The notes: generated by a model from the letters alone, not told the origin. Numbered from the stretch's first letter, positions 1-7,978 are shown. The stretch: 34,511 nucleotides of DNA from Bacteroidota bacterium (GCA_021812705.1 JAKAMT010000014.1:1-34511); one strand, 5' to 3'. Numbers and translations: made by a program.

Positions 1-1
1 G

Positions 2-877
2 GTTAATCTGATGAGCGAAGCAATAAAACTTACTGCTGAAAAAACGAAAGAAAAAGATTCAATCGGATGCGCTAAATTGGTCGTCTTCGCAAATGCAGTT
101 GAAGATAATCCGTTTGTAGCAGGAGCATTTCACGGCGTTACGGAACCGGAGATAGTTCTGAATGTCGGAATTAGCGGTCCCGGTGTTGTTCTTGAAGCGA
201 TTAAAGAAGCCGGTTATGTGGATCTTCAGCAGCTTTCGGAAGTGATTAAAAAAACAATTTATAAAATTACACGCGCCGGCGAGCTGATTGGGAGAAAAGT
301 CGCAGAAAAACACGGAATTCCTTTTGGAATTGTAGATATCTCTTTAGCTCCCACTCCGGCTGAGGGCGACAGCATAGCTGATATCTTGAAAGCCATGGGA
401 GTGGAAGACGTTGGAGCGCCTGGAACAACAGCAGCCTTGGCTATGTTGAATGATTCAGTTAAGAAAGCCGGACTGATGGCAAGTTCTTCTGTAGGCGGAA
501 TGAGCGGGGCTTTTATTCCCGTTAGTGAAGATATGGGAATGATACGCGCTGTTCAGGCGGGAAATCTTTCTCTTGAAAAATTGGAAGCTATGACTGCCGT
601 CTGTTCGGTCGGTCTGGATATGATTGCCATCCCGGGCGATACGCCTGCAACCACTATAGCAGGTATAATTGCAGATGAAGCGGCAATCGGTATTATAAAT
701 GATAAAACCACTGCCGTTAGAGTTATTCCTGCATTCGGGAAAAAGATCGGCGATATGGTAGATTACGGCGGCTTGCTGGGCAAAGCGCCTATCATGAGCG
801 TCAGAACTATAAGCAGCGCCGGATTCGTAGAAAGAGGCGGAAGAATTCCCGCCCCTATGCGCAGCCTGACTAACTGA
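2..877 (+). CDS. UPF0210/PFL family protein, 5' truncated by the window
   Basis: The frame is open from the first codon of the window (V-N-L before the first Met at 11), so the gene begins upstream and about one third to two fifths of a family protein of roughly 450 residues is missing. The visible part carries the conserved core '[20 protein letters not shown]' and the glycine-rich '[10 protein letters not shown]', which I recognise as the UPF0210 family, whose fold resembles pyruvate formate-lyase. The function of the family is unknown, and no glycyl-radical site typical of true PFL is seen in this part. The family assignment is fairly sure; the Met at 11 should not be taken as the start. 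Confidence 0.8.
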   Translation, partial: VNLMSEAIKLTAEKTKEKDSIGCAKLVVFANAVEDNPFVAGAFHGVTEPEIVLNVGISGPGVVLEAIKEAGYVDLQQLSEVIKKTIYKITRAGELIGRKVAEKHGIPFGIVDISLAPTPAEGDSIADILKAMGVEDVGAPGTTAALAMLNDSVKKAGLMASSSVGGMSGAFIPVSEDMGMIRAVQAGNLSLEKLEAMTAVCSVGLDMIAIPGDTPATTIAGIIADEAAIGIINDKTTAVRVIPAFGKKIGDMVDYGGLLGKAPIMSVRTISSAGFVERGGRIPAPMRSLTN

Positions 878-917
878 TTCAAAAATTTAAAATATATTTT
901 TTTATTAAGGAGGATAA

Positions 918-1523
918 ATGAGCAAAGGTCTAAAGATCGGTCTGGGGATTGTGGGTGTTATTGTTCTCTTTATATTTCTTCTCGTATCCTGGGCAACCAG
1001 CAAGTATAACGCATTCGTCGGTTTGAATGAAAATGTCAAATCTGCCTGGAGCCAGGTGGAAAATGTTTATCAGAGGAGAGCTGACCTCGTTCCCAATTTG
1101 GTTGCCACTGTAAAAGGTGTAGCCAATTTTGAAAAGGAAACTTACACCGCTGTTACGGAAGCTCGCGCTAAAGTAGGTCAAATTAAACTTTCCGCAGATC
1201 AGCTAAGCGATCCAGCCGCGATTCAGAAGTTCCAGCAGGCGCAGGACGGATTGGGTAGCGCCCTCTCACGATTGCTCGTAGTCTCCGAAAATTATCCTCA
1301 GCTTAAAGCAAATGAAAATTTTCTTCAGCTTCAGGCACAGCTCGAGGGAACCGAGAACAGAATTACCGTAGAAAGACAAAAATACAATACCGTTGCAACT
1401 GAGTATAATACTGCCATCAAACGATTTCCCGGAGTGATAATTGCAAACTTCGGCGGATTTAGAGAAAAAGAATACTTCAAAGCTGCTGCCGGCTCAGAGC
1501 AGGCACCGAAAGTGCAGTTTTGA
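918..1523 (+). CDS. LemA family protein
   Basis: The protein has 201 residues. An N-terminal hydrophobic segment at about 7-27 should anchor it in the inner membrane, and the rest is a helical, coiled-coil-prone domain with the LemA signature 'NAFVGLNENVKSAWSQVENV' followed by 'RRADLVPNLV'. The length fits the family (about 180-200). A strong ribosome binding site (aaggagg, about 908-914) fixes the start. It is followed by a TPM-domain gene, a pairing seen in many bacteria that suggests both proteins act together at the envelope. The biochemical role of LemA is not settled. Confidence 0.92.
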   Translation: MSKGLKIGLGIVGVIVLFIFLLVSWATSKYNAFVGLNENVKSAWSQVENVYQRRADLVPNLVATVKGVANFEKETYTAVTEARAKVGQIKLSADQLSDPAAIQKFQQAQDGLGSALSRLLVVSENYPQLKANENFLQLQAQLEGTENRITVERQKYNTVATEYNTAIKRFPGVIIANFGGFREKEYFKAAAGSEQAPKVQF

Positions 1524-1550
1524 GTTAATAGTTAAAAGTTAAGAGTTCAA
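1523..1550 (+). repeat. Four-unit heptanucleotide tandem repeat between lemA and the TPM gene
   Basis: Four 7-bp units stand head to tail: AGTTAAT, AGTTAAA, AGTTAAG and AGTTCAA. The first base overlaps the lemA stop codon and the array ends 7 bp before the TPM start. No coding role is visible. It occupies the position where the ribosome binding site of the next gene would be, and no Shine-Dalgarno sequence is seen there. Confidence 0.75.
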
Positions 1551-1557
1551 CGAGACG

Positions 1558-2304
1558 ATGAAAAAATTATTTATTCTCTTTTTAATTCCGGTTCTGATTT
1601 TAAATGCGCAGATAGAGTATCCTGTATTAAAAAATTATGCAAATGATTTTACGAATACTCTATCTGAATCGGAACTCTTTTCTCTTAACTCAAAACTCAA
1701 AAGATTCGACGATTCCACTTCAAATCAAATTGTTTTTCTGATGATCTCATCTTTAGATGGAAATTCATTAGAAGATTTTACATATCAGACTGCAACAAAA
1801 AATCAGATCGGTTCAAAAAAAAATAATAATGGTGTTCTCTTTTTTGTCTCCAAAAATGACCGCAAGATGAGAATTGAAGTCGGTTACGGATTGGAAGCGG
1901 TTCTTCCGGATGCTCTTACGAGTTCTATCCAAAGAAACGAAGTGCGTCCTTATTTCAAAGAAGGGAACTACTACGCGGGTATCAATGCCGGTATTAATGC
2001 ACTTATAAAAGCATCCCGCGGGGAATATAAAGCCGATAAAAAAGGAACCGACAGTAAAGAACATGGTTTTCCGTTTATTTTCATTATCATGCTTATAATT
2101 TTCCTCTCATCTCTCTTTAAAAAAGGGGGTAAAGGGGGCGGCGGGGGCGGATTGCTGCCGTTGCTCATTTTAAGCTCCATGGGAAGCGGTAGAAGCCGCA
2201 GCGGTTGGGGAGGTGGAGGAGGATTTGGCGGAAGTGGCGGTTTTGGCGGTTTTTCGGGGGGTGGCGGCTCTTTTGGCGGCGGCGGCTCCAGCGGAAGCTG
2301 GTAA
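1558..2304 (+). CDS. TPM-domain (DUF477) membrane protein with glycine-rich tail
   Basis: The protein has 248 residues. A signal peptide is visible at about 1-18 (ends L-N-A-Q), followed by a TPM domain at about 22-150 with the characteristic 'YANDFTNTLSESEL' opening and 'VGYGLEAVLPDALTSSIQRN' segment. A transmembrane helix at about 171-187 follows, then a very glycine- and serine-rich tail at about 190-248. This is the classical layout of TPM phosphatase-like proteins: periplasmic domain, one helix, Gly-rich cytoplasmic end. It lies directly after lemA and may be co-transcribed. Phosphatase activity has been reported for some TPM domains but cannot be inferred here. Confidence 0.9.
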   Translation: MKKLFILFLIPVLILNAQIEYPVLKNYANDFTNTLSESELFSLNSKLKRFDDSTSNQIVFLMISSLDGNSLEDFTYQTATKNQIGSKKNNNGVLFFVSKNDRKMRIEVGYGLEAVLPDALTSSIQRNEVRPYFKEGNYYAGINAGINALIKASRGEYKADKKGTDSKEHGFPFIFIIMLIIFLSSLFKKGGKGGGGGGLLPLLILSSMGSGRSRSGWGGGGGFGGSGGFGGFSGGGGSFGGGGSSGSW

Positions 2305-2332
2305 TTTTTTCCTAAAACTTTTATTTGGCTTG

Positions 2333-2728
2333 ATGTTCTATCCCCCTTTTATTATTATTTCACCCGCATTGAAAGATATTTCGGAAGGCATTAGATTATT
2401 CAATGATGCCGATTTTTTTTCGGCTCATGACTTTTTTGAAGATTGCTGGCTCAACTGCGCCAATGATGAAAAAGCTTTCTTTCAGGGACTGGTGCAAATT
2501 TCTGTAGGATCATTTCATCTTTTGAGCGGAAATTTTAAGGGAAGCAAAAGTCAGTATTCGAAAGGAATTAAGAAGCTGGAAAAATACATTCCCTTTTTCT
2601 GTGATCTGGACATTAAAAAATTATTAGATCAAACGGGATTATTGATCAATTTGATGGATGACTTATCTTTCACTCAGAATCCAAAAAAAATCTTGGATTT
2701 AATACCAAAACTGGAACGCTTTAATTAA
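2333..2728 (+). CDS. DUF309 domain-containing protein
   Basis: The protein has about 131 residues from the ATG at 2333. The frame stays open further upstream, but that part is only the glycine-rich end of the TPM gene read out of frame, so I chose 2333. The family signature 'GIRLFNDADFFSAHDFFEDCW' carries the H-x3-E motif of DUF309, and the second part 'KAFFQGLVQISVGSFHLLSGN' is also typical. It is a small soluble all-helical protein of unknown function. It lies 28 bp behind the TPM gene without a clear ribosome binding site, so it may be translationally coupled. Confidence 0.8.
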   Translation: MFYPPFIIISPALKDISEGIRLFNDADFFSAHDFFEDCWLNCANDEKAFFQGLVQISVGSFHLLSGNFKGSKSQYSKGIKKLEKYIPFFCDLDIKKLLDQTGLLINLMDDLSFTQNPKKILDLIPKLERFN

Positions 2729-2754
2729 ATTTTTAATAAATAAGGAGGCCTGCT

Positions 2755-3087
2755 ATGGCAATAAAGATAACTGACGAATGTATTAATTGCGGCGCTTGCG
2801 AACCCGAATGCCCCAATACCGCAATTTATGAAGGTGGCGCTGAATGGAAATTAGCCGGTAATTCATACGGTGAAGGAAGTGCTGCTCCATCAGGTGCTGC
2901 GGGATTCTTTTCTAAAGATTATTTCTACATCGTTCCGGATAAATGTACAGAGTGCGTGGGTTTTCACGATGAACCTCAGTGTGCTGCAGTTTGCCCGGTT
3001 GACTGCTGCGTGCCGGATCCTAATCACGTAGAAGATAAAGATGCTCTTTTGAAGAAAAAAGATTATCTGGATAGTTTGGGGAGATAA
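2755..3087 (+). CDS. Two-cluster [4Fe-4S] ferredoxin with a long inter-cluster insert
   Basis: This is a soluble electron carrier of 110 residues. The first binding motif is C9-x2-C12-x2-C15-x3-C19 and the second is C64-x2-C67-x8-C76-x3-C80, with extra cysteines at 84 and 85. The longer spacing in the second motif is typical of Alvin/YfhL-type ferredoxins. About 44 residues separate the motifs, far more than in a minimal 60-residue ferredoxin; the insert is rich in Gly/Ala/Ser. A strong ribosome binding site (aaggagg, about 2742-2748) precedes it and a terminator follows. Partner enzymes cannot be told from the context. Confidence 0.9.
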   Translation: MAIKITDECINCGACEPECPNTAIYEGGAEWKLAGNSYGEGSAAPSGAAGFFSKDYFYIVPDKCTECVGFHDEPQCAAVCPVDCCVPDPNHVEDKDALLKKKDYLDSLGR

Positions 3088-3110
3088 TTGATTTAAAATC
3101 AGGTTAAAGA

Positions 3111-3139
3111 AAGAGCGGTTTCATGCCGCTCTTTTTTTT
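3111..3139 (+). terminator. Rho-independent terminator after the ferredoxin gene
   Basis: An 8-bp stem (AAGAGCGG / CCGCTCTT) with a 7-nt loop is followed by a run of T to 3139. It lies between convergent genes. The opposite strand has no clean T run, so it mainly serves the ferredoxin transcript. Confidence 0.88.
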
Positions 3140-3143
3140 GAAT

Positions 3144-4031
3144 TTACTTCCTGAATCCAATTACGGCTGTCACCGGAAAATGATCCGAAGGATATTTCCC
3201 TTCAAAATTTCTTCTGATGATTTCAGATTTCTCTGCATCTAAACCGTCCGATATAAAAACGAAATCAATCCTATCTCCGCCGGTTTCACCTTTGAAGGAA
3301 TTAAATGTCCCTTCATTTTCTCTTTTTGAATTTCTCAGTCTGTAGCAGTCTTTCATTCCGCCCGAAAGAATAGATTTGATTGCGTTATTTTCTTCGCCGC
3401 AATTAAAATCTCCGGTTAGAATAACCGGCTCTTTTTTCTCTTGGATCTTTTTTATTACAAGCAGAGCGCTTCTTTCTCTCGAGTATTGAGATTCATGATC
3501 TAAATGAAGATTGAAATGGTAAAAACTTTCTCCTGTCAGCTTATCCCTCGCATGAATCCATGTGCAGATTCGGGTGATATTATTTCCCCAATTTTTAGAT
3601 CCGGGAATTTCCGGAGTATCTGAGAACCAGAAAGTTTTAATGGTATCAACCTCAATACGATCTTTCCGGTAAAAGACAGAAGAAAATTCTCCTGCGGATC
3701 TGCCGTCATCTCTGCCGGCTCCGGCACAAGAATATTCCGGCATCATCTTAAGGAGTTCTTCGTTTTGAAAATTCAACGCCTCCTGAAAGCCGATCAGGTC
3801 CGGCTTCGATTCCTTTATAACAGCCACAACATTCTCTTTTCTGAACCGCCAGCTGTTCTCTCCGTCCTCCGCGGTTCCGTAGCGCAGATTGAAACTCATT
3901 ATCCTGAGGTTATCTCTATCCTGGGCATTTATTGGAATGGAAAGATTCCCCAATAAAATAAGGGCCGAAATAATTATTTGAATTCGGGCCTTTGCCGGAT
4001 GAACAAATTTTTCCGTTTGGATGTTGTTCAT
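3144..4031 (-). CDS. Secreted endonuclease/exonuclease/phosphatase family protein
   Basis: The protein has 295 residues from the ATG at 4031, which has AGGGA seven bases upstream. A start 11 codons earlier (4064) is possible but lacks such a site. An N-terminal hydrophobic stretch ending near 'SIPINAQ' looks like a signal peptide, so the enzyme should act outside the cytoplasm. The catalytic set of the EEP fold is visible: 'RIMSFNLRYG' with its Asn, 'IGFQEA' with Glu, 'FNLHLDHES', 'ILTGDFNCG' with Asp/Asn, 'RIDFVFIS' and the terminal 'YPSDHFPV' with the Asp-His pair. Members hydrolyse phosphodiester or phosphomonoester bonds in DNA, lipids or sugars; the substrate is not predictable. Confidence 0.9.
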   Translation of the reverse strand: MNNIQTEKFVHPAKARIQIIISALILLGNLSIPINAQDRDNLRIMSFNLRYGTAEDGENSWRFRKENVVAVIKESKPDLIGFQEALNFQNEELLKMMPEYSCAGAGRDDGRSAGEFSSVFYRKDRIEVDTIKTFWFSDTPEIPGSKNWGNNITRICTWIHARDKLTGESFYHFNLHLDHESQYSRERSALLVIKKIQEKKEPVILTGDFNCGEENNAIKSILSGGMKDCYRLRNSKRENEGTFNSFKGETGGDRIDFVFISDGLDAEKSEIIRRNFEGKYPSDHFPVTAVIGFRK

Positions 4032-4100
4032 ATAAATTTCCCTGTTTATTTGTAACTTTATCATAAAGATATCATTTACAAATTAAAGATTGTGCGAAAA

Positions 4101-4949
4101 ATGAAAATAGGAAAATACAATTTATATGCTGTAGAAACGGGCAGATTCGGGTTGGACGGTGGCGCCATGTTCGGTATTATCCCTAAACCGTTATGGAGCA
4201 AACTGAATCCTGCGGATGATTTAAACCGCGTTTCTCTTAATGCCCGCAATCTTCTATTAGTCAGCGATTCCAGAAAAATTCTGATCGATACGGGCATTGG
4301 CAATTATTGGGATGACAAATTCACAAAGATCTACAGACTGGACCAGTCCCGGTTCACATCTTTTTCATCTTTGAACAGTCTTGGAATAATGCCGGATCAG
4401 ATTACAGATGTTCTGCTCACGCATCTTCATTTCGATCACACGGGCGGATCTACAATATTAAAAGATGATAAATGGATTCCAGCCTTTCCGAACGCCAAAT
4501 ATTATGTCCAGAAGAAACATTTCGAGTGGGCAATCAATCCTACCGAAAGAGACCGGGGAAGTTTTATTCAAAACCGGTTTATGCCTCTTTATCATGAAGG
4601 ACTACTGAATTTTATTGACGGAGATGCCCTGTTCGATGATGAGATAAGTTTTATAACCGTTCACGGTCATACAAGTTTTCAGCAGTTGATAAAAGTGCAG
4701 GATGCATCCAGCGCAGTTCTCTACTGCGGAGATCTGTTCCCCTTCACTTCTCATATTCCGCTTCCTTACGTTATGGGCTATGATCTTCAGCCTGTTGTGA
4801 CGGTTCAGGAGAAAAAGAAAATTCTTCCGCGGGCAGTTGAAGAAAATTGGAAATTGTTTTTTGAACACGATCCTGAAGTGATACTGGCAACGGTGACTGA
4901 AACCGGCAGCGGATTTACCGTCAAAGATATTTATACAGAGCTTATATGA
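4101..4949 (+). CDS. MBL-fold metallo-hydrolase
   Basis: This is a soluble metallo-beta-lactamase-fold enzyme of about 282 residues. The metal-binding signature 'THLHFDHTGG' (H-x-H-x-D-H, about 108-113) is followed by further ligands in 'VHGHT' (about 190), 'YCGDLFP' (about 211) and 'FFEHD' (about 256), so both metal sites look complete. A GTG at 4092 would add three residues; neither start has a clear ribosome binding site. The stop overlaps the next gene (Rieske protein) by four bases, so the two are probably translated together. The substrate is unknown; the family includes lactonases, thiolesterases and sulfur dioxygenases, but no subgroup motif stands out. Confidence 0.9.
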   Translation: MKIGKYNLYAVETGRFGLDGGAMFGIIPKPLWSKLNPADDLNRVSLNARNLLLVSDSRKILIDTGIGNYWDDKFTKIYRLDQSRFTSFSSLNSLGIMPDQITDVLLTHLHFDHTGGSTILKDDKWIPAFPNAKYYVQKKHFEWAINPTERDRGSFIQNRFMPLYHEGLLNFIDGDALFDDEISFITVHGHTSFQQLIKVQDASSAVLYCGDLFPFTSHIPLPYVMGYDLQPVVTVQEKKKILPRAVEENWKLFFEHDPEVILATVTETGSGFTVKDIYTELI

Positions 4950-5284
4950 CGAACGGAACCGAGGGATTTTTTAAAGTATGCCGCGAATCCGATCTGAAAG
5001 AAAAGGCAGGAAGAAGATTTATCGTGAACGATGTGGATATTGCGTTATTCAAAGTGGAAGGAAATATTTACGCCTTGAACAATATGTGCATTCATCAAAA
5101 AGCCGCTATAATTTATGACGGTTTTATAGAAGAGAATTTGATCACTTGTCCCGCTCACGGCTGGCAGTTCGATCTGAAAACGGGAAAAGTGCCCGGCGGC
5201 GTTAAAGGTCTGGATGTCTATGAGGTGAAAATTATTGACGGAAATGTTTATGCAAAAGTTTATCCGAAAAAATTCGAATGGTGA
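4946..5284 (+). CDS. Rieske [2Fe-2S] ferredoxin-like protein
   Basis: The protein has 112 residues. The Rieske ligands are complete: C48-x-H50 ('MCIHQKA') and C68-x2-H71 ('CPAHGWQFD'). No membrane helix or signal is present, and the length matches NirD-like or dioxygenase-type soluble Rieske ferredoxins. Its start overlaps the MBL hydrolase stop (ATGA). No oxygenase or nitrite reductase lies nearby, so the electron acceptor is unknown. Confidence 0.9.
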   Translation: MTNGTEGFFKVCRESDLKEKAGRRFIVNDVDIALFKVEGNIYALNNMCIHQKAAIIYDGFIEENLITCPAHGWQFDLKTGKVPGGVKGLDVYEVKIIDGNVYAKVYPKKFEW

Positions 5285-5324
5285 TAAATAAATTTAAAAT
5301 GTTTTAACAGTGTAAATCAATTCT

Positions 5325-6266
5325 ATGCCTCTGAATAACCATACGATAATTGAGAAAGCAAAGGAATTGGGATTTGATCTTGTGGGATTTTCTCCAGCCG
5401 TGCAATTGAATTCCGAAGCGGATCATTTAAAAGAATGGCTCTCCAAAAATTATAACGCCACAATGGAATACATGTCGAAAAATTTCGACAAGCGTTCGGA
5501 TGTTAAAAATATTTTCCCGGCTGCAAAAAGTGTAATCTCTTTGGCGATGAATTATTATACTCCGTATTCCCATCTGTCAAATCGGGAATTGACGGAACAG
5601 AAAAAAGGGAAGGTCTCGCGTTACGCCTGGGGAAAAGATTATCACCTCGTTATCTGGGAAAAACTGGACATCCTAAAATCCGAATTGAAAAAAATCGATC
5701 CGGATTTTGACTGCATAACATATGTGGATACAGGACCTACAATGGATAAAGCCTGGGCCGTAAGAAGCGGAATCGGCTGGCAGGGAAAACATTCTAATGT
5801 AATTTCAAAAGAGATAGGAAGCTGGTTCTTTTTATCAACTCTGATCTGCAATCGTGAATTTAATTATTCTCCGCCGGTAGCGGATCACTGCGGCTCATGC
5901 ACTGCATGCATTGATGCCTGCCCTACAAATGCCATCGTTGATAATTATCTTGTCGATTCCAGCAGATGCATCTCTTTTTTAACGATTGAGAATAAGGGAG
6001 ATATCCCTAACGAATATAAGAATAAATTTGAAGACTGGATCTTCGGATGCGATATTTGCCAGGATGTATGTCCGTGGAATAAAAAATTTTCTGCCGTTAC
6101 TTCAATTCCGGAATTCTATCCGCATGGGAACAAGGAAATTTCTCTGGAAGAAGTTGAATTTATGAGCGAAGATCTCTTCAAAAAAAGATTTGAATTAAGT
6201 TCTATCAAAAGAAGCAAATTAAAAGGACTGAAAAGGAATGCCAAATTTCTGCAGGATTCGGTCTGA
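5325..6266 (+). CDS. queG: Epoxyqueuosine reductase QueG
   Basis: This enzyme reduces epoxyqueuosine to queuosine at the wobble position of tRNAs with GUN anticodons, using cobalamin and two [4Fe-4S] clusters. The protein has 313 residues. The family catalytic Asp sits in 'YVDTGPTMDKAWA' (D135). The cluster motifs are C189-x2-C192-x2-C195-x3-C199-P and C242-x2-C245-x3-C249-P, with C215 as the remaining ligand. The short form lacks the C-terminal HEAT-repeat extension of some homologues, as is common. It is monocistronic or at the end of the preceding group; no other queuosine gene is in the window. Confidence 0.95.
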   Translation: MPLNNHTIIEKAKELGFDLVGFSPAVQLNSEADHLKEWLSKNYNATMEYMSKNFDKRSDVKNIFPAAKSVISLAMNYYTPYSHLSNRELTEQKKGKVSRYAWGKDYHLVIWEKLDILKSELKKIDPDFDCITYVDTGPTMDKAWAVRSGIGWQGKHSNVISKEIGSWFFLSTLICNREFNYSPPVADHCGSCTACIDACPTNAIVDNYLVDSSRCISFLTIENKGDIPNEYKNKFEDWIFGCDICQDVCPWNKKFSAVTSIPEFYPHGNKEISLEEVEFMSEDLFKKRFELSSIKRSKLKGLKRNAKFLQDSV

Positions 6267-6313
6267 TATTAATACGTCCAATGAATCTATTTCTTGATCT
6301 ACTCATCTAACTA

Positions 6314-6345
6314 TTGTTAAAATTATATTTGTTTAACTAATTTTG
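6314..6345 (+). promoter_or_regulatory. Possible Bacteroidota-type promoter of trxB
   Basis: TTG at 6314-6316 and TAATTTTG at 6338-6345 are 21 bp apart. TAATTTTG fits the Bacteroidota -7 consensus TAnnTTTG and the TTG fits the -33 element. It lies 26 bp upstream of the trxB start, which has GGAG at 6359-6362. Whether this organism uses that promoter type is an inference, and the region is AT-rich enough for chance matches. Confidence 0.35.
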
Positions 6346-6370
6346 TACAGAAATTATCGGAGATATTTTA

Positions 6371-7321
6371 ATGTCTACTAATCATCATAAAGTTATAATT
6401 ATCGGTTCTGGACCGGCTGGTTTAACGGCAGCCCTCTATACTTCGAGAGCGAATCTGAATCCTGTGGTTTTCGAAGGGATGCAGCCGGGCGGTCAGTTAA
6501 CAATTACGACAGAGATCGAAAATTTCCCGGGGTTTGAGCACGGAATACAGGGGCCGGAATTAATGGATACGATGCGCAAACAGGTACTCCGTTTCGGCGC
6601 GCAATGTTTTTTTAAGAACGTAACAGAAGTCGATTTTTCAAAACGCCCTTTCACTGTGAAGGCAGATAACGAAGTATATACCGCAGATTCCGTAATCGTC
6701 TCAACCGGCGCATCCGCAAAACTTCTGAATATCGATTCCGAAAAATTTTACATGGGCTACGGTGTTTCTGCATGCGCAACCTGCGACGGTTTCTTTTTCA
6801 AAGGATTGAAAATTTTGGTAGTCGGCGGTGGAGATACGGCATTTGAAGAAGCGATCTATCTTACAAAATTTGCTTCCGAGGTTTCACTGGTTCACAGACG
6901 CGATGAATTCCGCGCTTCCAAAATTATGATCGAACGCGCAAAGAAAAATCCTAAAATTAAATTTATTACGAATGCCGTAATTAAAGAAGTTCTTGGTAAA
7001 CAAGAAGACGGTAAAAAATTTGTCACCGGCGCGCTTATTCAAAACACAAAAGACGGATCCACTTACGAAGTTGCGACAGACGGAATTTTTATGGCTATCG
7101 GACATCAGCCGAATACATCATTGTTCAAGGGAATTCTTGATATGGACGAAACCGGCTACTTAATTGTAAAACCGGGAACAACTAAAACGAATATTGAAGG
7201 AGTTTTTGCTGCGGGCGATGTTGCGGATAAAACTTACCGCCAGGCAATTACAGCAGCAGGAAGCGGATGCATGGCTGCAATAGACGCGCAGCACTGGCTC
7301 GAAGAGCACGAACTTGCTTAA
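6371..7321 (+). CDS. trxB: Thioredoxin-disulfide reductase
   Basis: This cytoplasmic FAD enzyme transfers electrons from NADPH to thioredoxin. The 316 residues match the low-molecular-weight type. Visible are the FAD-binding 'IIGSGPAGLTAALY' at the N terminus, the redox-active pair C135-A-T-C138-D, the NADPH-binding 'VVGGGDTAFEEA' (about 151-162) with 'VHRRDEFRAS' just behind, and the C-terminal FAD motif 'GVFAAGDVAD'. It is monocistronic, with a promoter candidate upstream and a strong terminator downstream. In a bacterium living with reactive sulfur species it would support thiol homeostasis, but that link is inference. Confidence 0.97.
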   Translation: MSTNHHKVIIIGSGPAGLTAALYTSRANLNPVVFEGMQPGGQLTITTEIENFPGFEHGIQGPELMDTMRKQVLRFGAQCFFKNVTEVDFSKRPFTVKADNEVYTADSVIVSTGASAKLLNIDSEKFYMGYGVSACATCDGFFFKGLKILVVGGGDTAFEEAIYLTKFASEVSLVHRRDEFRASKIMIERAKKNPKIKFITNAVIKEVLGKQEDGKKFVTGALIQNTKDGSTYEVATDGIFMAIGHQPNTSLFKGILDMDETGYLIVKPGTTKTNIEGVFAAGDVADKTYRQAITAAGSGCMAAIDAQHWLEEHELA

Positions 7322-7342
7322 TCTTATTTTAGCTGCAATAAA

Positions 7343-7380
7343 AAAGGCTGCCCTGCTAAAGAGGCAGCCTTTCTTTTTTT
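7343..7380. terminator. Bidirectional terminator between trxB and the DUF6249 gene
   Basis: The stem AAAGGCTGCC / GGCAGCCTTT has a 10-nt loop. It is followed by a C and a T run on the plus strand and preceded by an A run that becomes a T run on the minus strand. The two genes converge here, so it can end both transcripts. Confidence 0.92.
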
Positions 7381-7395
7381 TTGAGAGTAACAGTA

Positions 7396-7782
7396 TCAGC
7401 TGTTACCGTTTTTTAATTTTCTGGTGAATAAAAAAGCAGTTACAAAACCGAGCCCCGTCATTGCGATAATCCAGAACGATATCCATTCATCGTGATCCCT
7501 GTATTCGGTCCATTGATCTGCCCCTGTTCCGTGAACTACCTGATAAGCGGTCAGATCTCTCATAAGAAATCCGAGACCAAGCCCCAGACCGATAAACAGA
7601 ATTACAATTCCCAATTTCAGAGATATATAAGGATCTCTTTTTGTTTTTAAGAGTTCCATCATCTGCTCGATGGACAATCCTTTCTCTATCATCATCTGTT
7701 TTTCTTTGGAACGGTAATAGATAAATGTCACAATTACCAATCCGGTTACCAAAAACAATACTATAGGTATTAACGTTTCCAT
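7396..7782 (-). CDS. DUF6249-like small membrane protein
   Basis: The protein has 128 residues from the ATG at 7782, preceded by a perfect AAAGGAGG. The 15 codons in frame upstream are not needed. Three hydrophobic helices are visible, at about 5-22, 55-72 and 101-119. A basic/amphipathic stretch with 'MMIEKGLSIEQMMELL' follows the first. This pattern fits the DUF6249 family, small membrane proteins often found beside ECF sigma factor genes in Bacteroidota. It is divergent from the sigma factor, and its promoter candidate has the same sequence pattern as that of the sigma gene, so it is probably a regulon member. The function is unknown. Confidence 0.7.
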   Translation of the reverse strand: METLIPIVLFLVTGLVIVTFIYYRSKEKQMMIEKGLSIEQMMELLKTKRDPYISLKLGIVILFIGLGLGLGFLMRDLTAYQVVHGTGADQWTEYRDHDEWISFWIIAMTGLGFVTAFLFTRKLKNGNS

Positions 7783-7810
7783 ATTTCCTCCTTTGTTATT
7801 TGAAACTTTT

Positions 7811-7837
7811 GACCGATTATTTTTCAAAAAGGTTACA
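7811..7837 (-). promoter_or_regulatory. ECF-type promoter candidate for the DUF6249 gene
   Basis: Read on the minus strand, TGTAACC (7837-7831) is followed after 15 nt by CGGTC (7815-7811). The AAC core in the -35 box and the GTC in the -10 box are typical of ECF sigma promoters. The same two-box pattern with the same spacing stands before the sigma gene on the other strand. The -10 box is about 29 bp from the start codon. Confidence 0.6.
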
Positions 7838-7906
7838 TAATTATTAAGATATTTTTGAGAATGTACCTTTTAATTATAATTTTCTGATTCCGTTCACTGC
7901 TTTGGA

Positions 7907-7933
7907 CTGTAACCGTTGCTTGAAAGGTTACAG
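7907..7933. repeat. Perfect inverted repeat CTGTAACC-N11-GGTTACAG
   Basis: An 8-bp perfect inverted repeat with an 11-nt spacer lies in the sigma/DUF6249 intergenic region. Each arm contains the TGTAACC box also found in the two promoter candidates. The minus-facing arm is followed after 16 nt by CAGTC, so it may be an additional minus-strand promoter. It could also be an operator or an RNA hairpin. Confidence 0.55.
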
Positions 7934-7951
7934 AAAATCTTCATTATTTTG

Positions 7952-7978
7952 TGTAACCTATTCCGAATATATTCTGTC
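7952..7978 (+). promoter_or_regulatory. ECF-type promoter candidate for the sigma factor gene
   Basis: TGTAACC (7952-7958) is followed after exactly 15 nt by CTGTC (7974-7978), matching the minus-strand candidate at 7811-7837. It ends 10 bp before the sigma start, so the transcript would be leaderless or nearly so. This suggests positive autoregulation by the ECF sigma factor, an inference from the shared motif. If transcription begins near the start codon, the GGAG at 7983 would contribute little. Confidence 0.55.

Noticed and set aside
2213-2332. Longer version of the DUF309 reading frame starting inside the TPM gene
   Set aside because: The extra 40 residues are only the glycine-rich TPM tail read in another frame; the conserved family sequence begins after the ATG at 2333.
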